DNA from: Macrocybe gigantea
Lineage: Eukaryota; Basidiomycota; Agaricomycetes; Agaricales; Callistosporiaceae
Direction: 5' to 3'
NCBI GenBank assembly: GCA_011319805.1
Contig: SJRY01000153.1
Span: forward strand, 1 to 49,027
DNA: 49,027 nt
Each line of letters opens with the position of its first letter. Position 1 is the first letter of the stretch. This document shows, one piece after another, positions 1 to 8,012 of this stretch. The translations under genes and the position numbers were made by a program. The notes below the pieces were generated by a model that worked only from the letters and a program-made list of their open reading frames with translations, did no database searches and was not told where the DNA came from.

Positions 1-117
1 CTACCTAACCTAACCTAACCTAACCTAACCTAACCTAACCTAACCTAACCTAACCTAACCCTAACCTAACCTAACCTAACCTAACCCTAACCTAACCTAA
101 CCTAACCTAACCTAACC
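1..117. repeat. Telomere repeat tract, (CCTAA)n with two CCCTAA units
   Basis: The first 117 bases are an almost uninterrupted C-strand telomere tract. Nearly all units are the 5-mer CCTAA (TTAGG on the G strand). Two 6-mer CCCTAA units are visible, around 59-64 and 85-90. The orientation (C-rich strand reading 5' to 3' into the window) is that of a left chromosome end. The tract joins coding sequence of a retroelement directly at about 117/118 with no spacer. TTAGGG is the usual unit in filamentous fungi, so the predominance of a 5-mer is atypical, although collapse or correction errors in a repeat tract are possible. Confidence 0.95.
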
Positions 118-948
118 GTCGAGGCGAAGGACTTCGCGTCCAATTCCCTCAAAAGTCTCATCGCTGCCAAGAAGGGCGAGGTCGACTTTCTTACCGCTGA
201 GATCAACCCTGACAAGGTGATCCAGCGGTGGATGCGCCTCGTCGAAGATCATTTCACCGAGGTCGTCTCGAAAGTCGCCCGCGATGCAGTGCCCGTCACT
301 CTTGATGACGGCTCTCGTACCTGGACGCTTGTTGCGTCCACGGCCGCCACCCATGCCAAGGAGAATTTCTTGGCGACGGTGCCCAACCTCTTTGCGGGCG
401 CGATTCGAATTGCTGAATCGCGTTTCTCTATGCGGCGGGGCGTCGCTGCCCGCAAGGAGAAACTGCGTCGGGATGCCGATGTGACGATGGCGGAGGCCGC
501 CACGTCCTCGACCGACGGTGACCGCAAGCTGCAGTCCATGATCGACTCAGCTGTTGCCAAAGCGGTCAACCGTATCAAAAAGGTTAGCATCCATTCCGTT
601 CCAGTCACTAATACTGACACCCTCGCAGGACACGCGGGGCAGAACGGCCCCCCATCAGGCAAGGTGAGATACCTCTCGCCTCCTTTGCCTTTCGTTCCGC
701 CTCCGGTACGAAAGCGCCATCTTTTTTACGGTCTAACGGTGTTTCAGCGCCTCGCGCGCAAGGCCCGCGTCGCCGGAATTCTCTCCGGCGCCAAGACCAA
801 GGCCATTTTGGGTGGGAAGCGCGCAGCCAAGTCGGGTCCCAAGAAGGGCAAGGGCCGCATGGGCACGTGGAAGGGCCAACGAGGCACCTCGGGCAACCGA
901 GGCAAGAAACAACGAGGGGGCAAGGGCAAGGGCAAAGCTCGAGCCTAG
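118..948 (+). CDS. PLE ORF1, 5'-truncated by the telomere; very basic C-terminus
   Basis: The frame is open from the telomere junction (codon at 118) with no start codon of its own; the first ATG is at about 229 and is unlikely to be the real start. The protein has a helical, charged N-terminal part and ends in a Lys/Gly/Arg-rich tail, as expected for a nucleic-acid-binding ORF1 product. Two GT-AG segments look like introns: 583-628 (46 nt) and 664-747 (84 nt). Removing the first shifts the frame to an Arg/Ala-rich tail that stops at 1000. Both versions are strongly basic, so the true C-terminus cannot be decided here. The protein has no domain I can name. Whether it is translated separately from the RT ORF or fused to it is also unclear. 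Confidence 0.6.
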   Translation, partial: VEAKDFASNSLKSLIAAKKGEVDFLTAEINPDKVIQRWMRLVEDHFTEVVSKVARDAVPVTLDDGSRTWTLVASTAATHAKENFLATVPNLFAGAIRIAESRFSMRRGVAARKEKLRRDADVTMAEAATSSTDGDRKLQSMIDSAVAKAVNRIKKVSIHSVPVTNTDTLAGHAGQNGPPSGKVRYLSPPLPFVPPPVRKRHLFYGLTVFQRLARKARVAGILSGAKTKAILGGKRAAKSGPKKGKGRMGTWKGQRGTSGNRGKKQRGGKGKGKARA

Positions 949-3518
949 CCCCCTCAAATCGTGTACAATCTTTGCGGCGGCGCGGAAGCGCCGCATTTGA
1001 TTCTTTTGTAAGTCAAAAATTCCCTTTTGACTTCTCAAATCCTCGCTCATGGCCCGATTCCATTCTGGATATACCGTACACCGATGCTATTAACTACATT
1101 GTCTTAAATACGCCTATTGATGTAATACGCGCATCCAAATTTAAGACTTTTGTTTATATTTCTCCCGGTGTGAACGTGCCTTTAGACATTCAAATGGACC
1201 TTAGTGTAGGGATGAATTATCTCTTCTTCGAACCCACCAAAACTCAGTTGGTGGACGACGCCTGGAATGATTTTGTTCATCGTCTCAGGTGGAGGTTACA
1301 TTTTGAGTTCAGCCCGCTTGCCAGCGGGTCTTCATATGATCCAGACTATGAGGTGCCGCACGAAAGCTCGGCGCCACCTCTAGCACCTATGTATATTGAG
1401 ATGGCCCTCAAACAGTGCAAGCCTATACTGACTTCGGTCAAGGCCATGGCCATTGAGTCTGGAACGTCGGTGCCTCCTATGGAGTCGCTTGCACCGAACG
1501 TTAGGCGCATCTCCTCGTTCTTAAAGACTAACGACTTGATCGTTACTCCCACGGACAAGAACCTTGGATTAGCGGTATCTAAGCGAGATTGGATCATAGA
1601 AAAGTGCCATGATTTGCTTTCCGATACGTCGAATTATCGACGACTCAGTAGAGAGGAAGCGAATCGAATTTTGAACAGAAAGGTCAAGCAAGTCTCTGAG
1701 CTTGCGGAGCTTGTCTCGCTCCACGGTGAACCCGCCACCTGAGACCAACTTTCTAGGTTTTTGTTGCACAAGATCCCGGAAGTGGGCAAGGACGATACGG
1801 CCCATCACACAGTGCCAGCGTTTTATGGAATACCCAAAATCCATAAAGAACCGGTCAAGATGCGACCAATTATACCCTGCCACTCTGCCGCCCAGAATCC
1901 TGCAGCAAAGTTCTGTTCTAAAATGCTCAAACCCCTCGTCGAGGGGTCGCCTACCGTAATTCACGGAACCAAACAGTTGGCGCAAAAATTGAGTCAACTT
2001 CAAATTGACCCATCTCGTCGTTTCTATATTGTCACTGGAGACGTCGTTGCATACTACCCGTCGATTGATCTCAATCGTTGCCTTGATATTGTACATAATA
2101 TGTATGAACAATATCTTACAGGATCTCGGGAGGACATTATCAAACGCGACGATCTGAGTCGCGAAGATAAAATGCATTTACTAAGGCAGTTGGAAATTTT
2201 CCTTCGTGCCTTAATGGTGGGCAATACTGAACTTGTGTGTACGTTTAAGGGCGAATATTTTCTACAACTCCGGGGACTCGCGATGGGCGTCGCTGACTCC
2301 CCCGATCTTGCCAATCTCTTCGGGGTTTGGCACGAAAGAAATAGCCCTTTGTTATCTGACCCCGATTGTATTTTCTACGGCAGATATATCGATGACACTC
2401 TCGCTATTATTTATGCGGAATCTGAAGCAACCGCTCTTGCGAAAGCGTCCACTGTCAAAATCGATACGTGCACTATCGAATGGTCCGCTACGGACCAAGG
2501 CTGCGCGTTTTTGGACCTTACTCTCTTCCGAGACTCCGACGGGAGTTTGCAGTGGCGTCCATTCCGCAAAGCCCGAAACCATTTGGAACGAATCCCTTGG
2601 GCATCTGCTCACCCCCTTGATGTGAAGCGTGGCACCTTCACCGGGGAGATGTCACGGTTAGCCACGTTAAGCTCTAAATTTGAGTATTACAAGGACGCAC
2701 TACAATTCCTACGTGCGATCTACGTAAAGCGTGGTTACCCGGTTAAGCTGGTTGATCATTGGCTTAAAATGAACATCCAGCGGCGTTGGGAACAACGTCT
2801 TTCTGATGATAATAAGACTCTACGCGCGGAACAAACCGTTGCTGTTTTTAAGTCGTATTTCAATCCAGTGTGGGGATTCTTCCAGTCAAACAAGGTAGAA
2901 CAAGCATTCAGAGATTATTGTGAGGCGTGGTTGAAGCACGCTGCGTCTGATGGACCTAATCCATTGGACCGCGAATTGGTAGGTTCTCGCTTAGACGAGG
3001 CCTATACAACGATTGACGGAACAATGTGTCTGTCAACGCTGCACCGGGGTCAGCCTATGCTGATTCCGGACATTCGACTTACAGACTTCTGGAAAGCAAA
3101 ATGGCTGGTTTCACGCAAACGTACGTCTAACCTGTTCGATTTTACATCTGTTTGGAAAGCTGCTGTTCTACAAAGGCTCGACGTGATTGCTTCTGACCAA
3201 ACTGTCCTGGAAATCTACGGATTTACGGCTGAACCCCGTAGGATAGCAGGAAAGGCACCGCAGCGCGCGGCTGCGTTAACGGAGAAGGTAGTATCAACTC
3301 CGCTGCCTAGAATTGGTGAATCTGGCGAGGCAGGTCCGTCTACTGCTCCTGTTCGAAGCCACTCACCTAATATCCACCATCGCTCCAGGTCTCCAGATCC
3401 TTGGTTAAGCACGTTCGAAGCAAGCAGGCTCGGAAAGACCGCTAGGACGGATCCTTCGGATCTACTCCGACGCGTCCACCTTTCCGATGACGAGGACATG
3501 GAAGACATGTACGAGTAA
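867..3518 (+). pseudogene. PLE reverse transcriptase ORF, interrupted by one in-frame TGA at 1740-1742
   Basis: A single frame runs from before 867 to the stop at 3516-3518, broken only by TGA at 1740-1742; the sequence on both sides continues the same protein. The N-terminal part contains PTDKNLGLAV (about 1545-1575), matching the DKG-type motif that precedes the RT core in PLEs. RT motifs are GDVVAYYPSID (about 2037-2069, motif A), GLAMGVADSP (about 2274-2303, motif B) and YIDD (2385-2396, motif C). The region after the thumb is Ser/Pro/Asp-rich and ends in an acidic tail. I see no GIY-YIG endonuclease. The true start is unknown: the first in-frame Met after ORF1 lies near 1193, so fusion to ORF1 by splicing or frameshifting is possible. 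The stop could be a C-to-T change of an Arg CGA codon. All visible catalytic motifs are intact, so the inactivation may be recent. Confidence 0.85.
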
Positions 3519-4440
3519 TTGCCTGTCGATCTTGTTTGCGCGGTTCTCTCGCCGCACTCACGTTATAGAGTATCATCGCTATTCAGGTTTTGCGCAATTC
3601 CTGCATTACACTAAAGCGCTCCTAACCCAAACCTAACGTGCGTGTATATTTCATCTGGCGTCTTCGCTGCCGTTTGATGGAATATATTTACTCATTCGCT
3701 ACTCGTGAATAGCTAATCCTAACCGAGCTAACCGTACCTAACCCGTATGGCGAACCCAATCCCAACGTAGGATTTAACTTACGCTGAACTACGCTAAGTT
3801 ACGCTCGGGAACGGTCTCGCATCTGCGAAATCACGTGATCAAATGCATCTTATCTCGGTCACGTGACTGGTGCGTGACCATCCTATCTTATCTGATAAGT
3901 TTATCAGCGCCAGAGTGGTACGAACGCCGGCGTGCCTTGGCGGCCCAGGCGGGCCGCTACGGTTATTTCGGAATAGGTAAGTCCTGTCGGTACTTGCTCC
4001 CCCCCTCGCCGGCCTGCGGTTAATCCCGACGTCGGGCAAGGCAGGCTAAGTCGCCCACCGTTTAGTTACGGTTGGGTCCTGGGCAGGTCCGCGGGCAACT
4101 GCCCGGGGAACCGCGGCGCAAAACGTAGACCGCATGCCTGCTTAGGCTGCCGTTTGGGCGTTCCGATTAGTAGTTAAGCCTGACGTTGATTACTTTGGAT
4201 AACATAGGTCAGGTTGTTCACGAGAATAGTCACAAGGCTCCTATGCCTAACAATGCTTACGCTCGGGGGCCGTTTGTAGCCAATCCGCGATACGATTGGT
4301 AACACAATGATTATTATTAGCACTACGGTGAGTCAGCTTTGCTGGGCATGCTTACTGATCATCGTCGTAGAATGAGTAATGACGGGAAAAAGGATGGTAC
4401 GTACCGCACCGTTCCGGACCGCTTACTTCAATTTTACAGG
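3519..4440 (+). other. Retroelement 3' region, non-coding, with degenerate telomere-like blocks
   Basis: No convincing ORF is present. Degenerate CCTAAC-type motifs occur around 3610-3635 and 3712-3750 and resemble decayed telomere repeats. Other visible structure includes an inverted repeat TGATAAGTTTATCA near 3890-3903, two CACGTG-like sites near 3832-3862, and GC-rich self-complementary sequence around 4080-4115 (GGGCA/TGCCC, CCGCGG). It is probably 3' UTR of the PLE, or 3' UTR plus the remains of an earlier insertion. Confidence 0.5.
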
Positions 4441-4444
4441 AAAT

Positions 4445-4514
4445 GGATGTCCTGACGAGCCTATAAAGGCGAAACAGGATGCAGGACTGGATCCCCAGTC
4501 ACCTGTTGACATCC
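4445..4514 (+). ncRNA. Hammerhead ribozyme, open stem I, extended stem III
   Basis: All conserved parts are present in order. Stem I is GGATGTC (4445-4451) with GACATCC (4508-4514), 7 perfect pairs. The core CTGACGA is at 4452-4458. Stem II is GCC (4459-4461), loop TATAAA, GGC (4468-4470). The core GAA is at 4471-4473. Stem III is ACAGG (4474-4478) with CCTGT (4502-4506). The nucleotide at the cleavage position is T4507, so the predicted cut is between 4507 and 4508 after GTT. Stem III is extended by a second helix, GACTGG (4485-4490) with CCAGTC (4495-4500) and a 4-nt ATCC loop. Hammerheads are known in PLEs and in rotifer telomeric elements of the Athena type. Activity is inferred from the fold alone. 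Confidence 0.88.
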
Positions 4515-4589
4515 TGTTTACGCTCGAGCGGACTTCAGCGACACTCGCTTCGCTCGTTGTCGCTTTTGAGATACACCCCCTAACCTAAC
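4506..4589 (+). repeat. Retroelement tail, copy 1 (attached to the hammerhead), ending in telomere repeats
   Basis: This is the segment from the hammerhead cleavage site through TTTACGCTCGAGCGGACTTC, a hairpin (GCGACA 4538-4543 with TGTCGC 4558-4563), TTTTGAGATAC, a C-run and CCTAACCTAAC. The telomeric C-strand repeat at the end marks the junction between element 3' end and chromosome end. It is directly followed by a second copy of the same segment. Confidence 0.85.
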
Positions 4590-4671
4590 TTGACATCCTG
4601 TTTACGCTCGAGCGGACTTCAGCGGCCTCGCTGCGCTCGTTGCCGCTTTTGAGATACCCCCCCTAACCCTA
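4590..4671 (+). repeat. Retroelement tail, copy 2 (no hammerhead upstream), ending in telomere repeats
   Basis: This is a near-identical direct repeat of the tail. It starts at TTGACATCC, the same point where the hammerhead in copy 1 is predicted to cut, and ends in CCCCCCCTAACCCTA. Its hairpin is GCGGC (4622-4626) with GCCGC (4642-4646), which keeps pairing through a compensatory change relative to copy 1. Nothing of the ribozyme 5' of the cleavage site is present before it. Instead it is preceded by telomeric CCTAACCTAAC. Confidence 0.85.
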
Positions 4672-4698
4672 CCCGGGGAGGCGCTACTGATAGTAGTA

Positions 4699-5095
4699 CC
4701 GCCAATTCCTGCTACAGGAATGGCGGTTCAGGTTGTTTGTAACATGCATGACCACCGTTCCTGTAGTTGGAATGGCGGTTTTGTTATTCACTGTTAGATT
4801 ATATCATTAATATATGACTACTTTGCTGTTACACATTGCATGTCTTATATTTTGGGGCGCATCGTTTCAACTAAATATCTAACCGGACAGTGTCATTACC
4901 CCCGATTTCAAATCTTTATCTCTATAGAATCGCCATTCCATTTATTGGAACGGCGGGTTGCGTGGTTATTTTCAAGTTAGGGTTATTAACTTGCATGTTA
5001 CTTACATTGTGTCAAGTCTTTTTGGCGGCCGATTTCAAGTAAGTATTTAACAGAACAGTAGGATAACCTCCGATTTTTAATCTTGATTTCTGTAG
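4699..5095. repeat. Subtelomeric diverged tandem repeat with CCGCCATTCC hairpins
   Basis: Three hairpins share the motif CCGCC(A)TTCC/GGAATGGCGG: 4699-4726 (12 bp with one bulged A), about 4754-4778, and about 4931-4955. Between them, two diverged copies of a unit of about 170 nt can be aligned by eye (about 4754-4930 and 4931-5095). Shared landmarks include GTTAC...ACATTG, TTTTGG(G)GCG, CGATTTCAA, CCGATTT and (CT)GTAGAAT. The second copy contains TTAGGG once (4978-4983). It is non-coding and its origin is unknown; it may be the remains of another telomere-targeting element or a subtelomeric satellite. Confidence 0.65.
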
Positions 5096-5097
5096 AA

Positions 5098-6657
5098 TTA
5101 TTTATACTTGATGAGATTTAACATCTGCAGATCATGTTCTTTAAGCATCGGAGCGCAAGGACTCATACCGAGTGGCCAAGGTATCTGCCTGTTCATGAGA
5201 GGCGGATAGAAGGCCTGTCCTTCTTTTCCTGCCCATTCAAAGTCTACCAGTTTCACTGACCACTCCGCATCCGATGCACCATCGATGCTCTTCTTCACCA
5301 TGATATTGGCTCGCCTCAGATCGCCGAACACTAGGTCCTTACCATGCAAAAACCCGAGCGCGAGATTGAGCTTGTCGACGACGGCGGTGGGAAGGTCTTC
5401 GCCTTGAAATTGCTCATAAGCAGTCTTCCAGCCGCTCAAATACTCCATCACTACCATGACAACACCACCTCGTAGCGTAGTGCGATGATATAGAGCAGGC
5501 GCCAGCCCAGCCTTATCGAGGACACTGTGCGTACGTTCAGAATAGCTCTCGCAGAACTTGACAAGCACCATTTCGCCAGAAAGCTCCGCTTCAAATAGGG
5601 AATGCTGGTACGCTGCGGGTTCCATCGATTGCCACCCATTCACGTCGTGACGGCGTAGAAAACGAAGAGGCAATGATGAAGAACGTTCGTAAGCGGAGTC
5701 AGGCAGCCACGGCTTGCGTTGAGGTCTAGTTGTGAGGCCGGTGTAGTGGGCATGGAGCGAGTTGGCAAGTTTGAAGAGGATGTCGAATATCCCGGTAAGA
5801 TAGATAACACGAGAATCGGTGTATGGATTACCACCAACGAAAAGCAGGTCTGTCAATGGTTGCGCTATATATTGGTCTGTAAAAACAGATCCTGCAAAGG
5901 CGACGTAGCCACCCATGATCCCGACATGCAGACAGGGGCAAGCGGACAAGTTGCGAATTGGGGCATACTGAATTGGCGTGGACCGTAAATAATGGCCGTA
6001 GGCGATCAGAAGAGCGACTCACATCTTGCGACACGATGTGCTTTCTGTGTGTCAGGAGGCTTTGCGCAAGTGGATCACCGTTTCCAACCTGTTTTCTGGA
6101 TTCTCCATGCACAGAGATCGCATCCCGCTGCAAGGCGTCGACATGGGTAAGCAGTTGTGCATCACTTGTGGCGCTCCCATCTAGTGTTGACACCTGACGT
6201 TCGAATGTCTGGTCACCCGACAATAGTTTAGCTAGACTAGAGTACATGGCGTCTTCACGGTGGTCCTCCGTCACGTAGGTCGTTGTTGCCGCAAGGATCA
6301 TGTCAGCGACGAGAGCTTTGCGCGCTGGAGAGACCTGTTGAGGATCGGTGTTACGCATCCAGGCAGCTAATTCCTCTTTTGCCTCGCCAAACGCCTGTTC
6401 GTAAATCTCGATCGGCAAGCCCGTGCGTTCCAGAGGAGTACCATTGAAGATCGGTCGCAGGTTTTGTTCTCGATGTACGCTTGAGACATTGGCTAAGGCG
6501 GCCGACGGGCTGGATGCGTTTAGGCCTGCCTGTATGGCGTAAGCTCGCCCTAGACGTGGTGATTAACAACGTTCTGAATATATTTCGAGCCCTTACTTTG
6601 GAACTCTGGGTCGATAGCCTCTTGAGCAGCTTGGTGTATGTTGGATGAGAAATTCAT
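5098..6657 (-). CDS. Protein-kinase-like protein with degenerate catalytic motifs (basidiomycete family)
   Basis: Three exons splice cleanly: 6657-6597, 6525-6023 and 5967-5098, giving about 477 aa. The start ATG at 6657 opens MNFSSNIHQ. The middle of the protein has PLTDLLFVGG, a block I associate with this basidiomycete family. The C-terminal half is kinase-like: a hinge-like VVMEYLSGWK, a catalytic-loop equivalent VFGDLRRANIMV (Asp and Asn kept, HRD replaced by FGD) and LVDFEWAG in place of the DFG motif. The expected family is the expanded fungal kinase-like group (FunK1-like), whose members often vary at HRD and DFG. Substrate and activity are unknown. It is the first gene inside the subtelomeric repeats, a position where such families often expand. 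It ends three bases after the repeat block. Confidence 0.8.
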
Positions 6658-6675
6658 AAGATAGCCTCGAATTAA

Positions 6676-7069
6676 TTACCTACATGACTTGAACCCAATG
6701 TAATAATGCAACAGTTCATCCCTAGGCGCTTCGAGCGTCTTTTGCAAAGGAAGCTCCTTGAATTCGTCCAACCGTTCCTCGAAAAGGGGCACCACCTGTT
6801 CTCGTGAATCTATAGGGAGACCAGATTGCTGGAAAAGAGAGATGAAAGCCACTTCAATCCACGGAAGAAAGATCGCGTACATGAAAAAAGAGTTGAAGAT
6901 CGTCCTTGCATGGAGGCTGTGGCCAGCGACTGAAGCGATCTTCCCAGAACGTGTGCAAAGCTGTTATGGTGTTGTAGCCGACATTGAGCGCGTATATCTG
7001 TGATTTGCTGAGAGCGGGACACAGAACTATGTGGAACATTGCGGTGAATGATTCGCAAGGGCGGTTCAC
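6676..7069 (-). pseudogene. Possible small gene or gene remnant, unrecognised
   Basis: Two open segments on the minus strand fit one protein: 7069-6854 (starts MNRPCESFTA) and 6882-6676 (contains FLPWIEVAFISLFQQSGLPI and ends IGFKSCR). They overlap in different frames around 6870, and I see no convincing intron to link them, so a frame break is likely. It lies immediately upstream of the kinase-like gene on the same strand and could be a displaced exon or a decayed neighbour. I do not recognise the protein. Confidence 0.25.
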
Positions 7070-7249
7070 AGACTGACAGTCACATGCTTTTGCGACCGTG
7101 CACCTGTTTCACTTGCGCTGGTAAATCCACGGAAGGTTATGAAGGACGACGACACGATAGTATTAGTATGGCAGGAGATTCTCACGAGTCCATTTTCCGA
7201 AAACGACCGCGGCAACGCCTGGCAACTCAAATTCCAACCGCCAACATCG

Positions 7250-7874
7250 ATGAGCTCGTCCATCTCCGCCTTCTTCTCCTCCTTCCTCCCAACCGTCCAC
7301 GCAGACGCCTCGGTTGAAGAGAAACCTGAGGACACGCCCGCACAGGAGCAACAGGAGGAAGAGGAGGAGCCAGAGGACGTACGTCTCTGTTTTCGTTCTC
7401 CGTTTTCTCGCTCACGGTAGTATCGTGCAGCCCCACCCTGCCATTCGCGAAGAATGTCAAAACTCGGGAAAGTGTGCTGCCCTCGCAAAACATTTCGAAC
7501 ACTGTCAAGAGAAGGTCCAGTCTGGTCAGGGTTTCAAAGGCGAGGACTGCGTTGAGGAACTGTATGCTTCATTCTCTTCATAGTACTATTTTCTACGACC
7601 TAATGACCTCCCTTTTGATTTCTAGTTGTGCGTATTCAACTGTTGTTCTGACGATGTATTTCCGCTAACCCTCCGCTCGTCTGTTTTCTACGGCCCTCCA
7701 GTCCAGTATGTGCCCTTTCGATTTTTTTCATCCTTCGCTCATCGTATACCTCACAGCATGATGCATTGCGTCGACGTAGGTTTCGTCTTTTTCGCCCGTT
7801 TCGTTACATTTAATTTAATTTCTCATTTCAAACAGGATTGCGCCGGCCCAAAACTCTTCTCCAAGCTTCGCTGA
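7250..7874 (+). CDS. QCR6: Ubiquinol-cytochrome c reductase hinge subunit (complex III acidic subunit)
   Basis: Recognised from the acidic N-terminal region (EEKPEDTP...EEEEEPED) followed by the Cys-rich helical hairpin HPAIREECQNSGKCAALAKH, FEHCQ..., EDCVEEL, MMHCVD and CAGPKLFSKL. In this family the cysteines form disulphides and the acidic part helps docking of cytochrome c1 with cytochrome c in the mitochondrial intermembrane space. Exon 1 is 7250-7378 and exon 2 starts at 7431. The next donor is at about 7560 and the last exon begins with GATTGCGCC near 7836. The Phe-His usually found between EEL and MMHCVD is not encoded where expected. Either a micro-exon lies in the roughly 195-nt gap (a TTGTGC flanked by CTAG and GTATTC is one candidate) or a base is missing. 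An in-frame extension upstream of 7250 is probably untranslated. Confidence 0.85.
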
Positions 7875-8012
7875 GCATACCAAAAGCATTGTCATTGATA
7901 CGAGGATGTACTTAGATGCTGCCGTCCTCTCTTTAATTAATTGCATTCCCGAGTTTGAGTCCGACCTTGAGTGTTGTCTTGCCAAACTTTTCCTTATTCC
8001 GCAACGACCACG

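Larger units (their letters stand above)
118..4589 (+). mobile_element. 5'-truncated telomere-associated Penelope-like retroelement (Athena/Coprina-like, endonuclease-deficient)
   Basis: The element contains a basic ORF1 fragment, an RT ORF with PLE signatures, a long 3' region, a hammerhead ribozyme and a tail that ends in telomeric repeats. Its 5' end is cut by the telomere within an open frame. The 3' end points to the chromosome interior, which is the orientation expected if the element's RNA is copied from its 3' end using the chromosome's G-strand 3' end as primer. Endonuclease-deficient PLEs at telomeres are known from rotifers, fungi and other eukaryotes. Assigning this copy to the Coprina group is inference, because no phylogeny could be run. 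The 3' limit is placed at the telomeric repeats after the first tail copy. Degenerate telomere-like blocks at 3610-3745 leave open that 3750-4589 belongs to a different, older insertion. Confidence 0.8.

Noticed and set aside
2400..3518. GIY-YIG endonuclease domain downstream of the RT
   Set aside because: I looked for GIY/YIG and the linked Arg/Glu motifs after YIDD; the region is Ser/Pro-rich and acidic with none of them.
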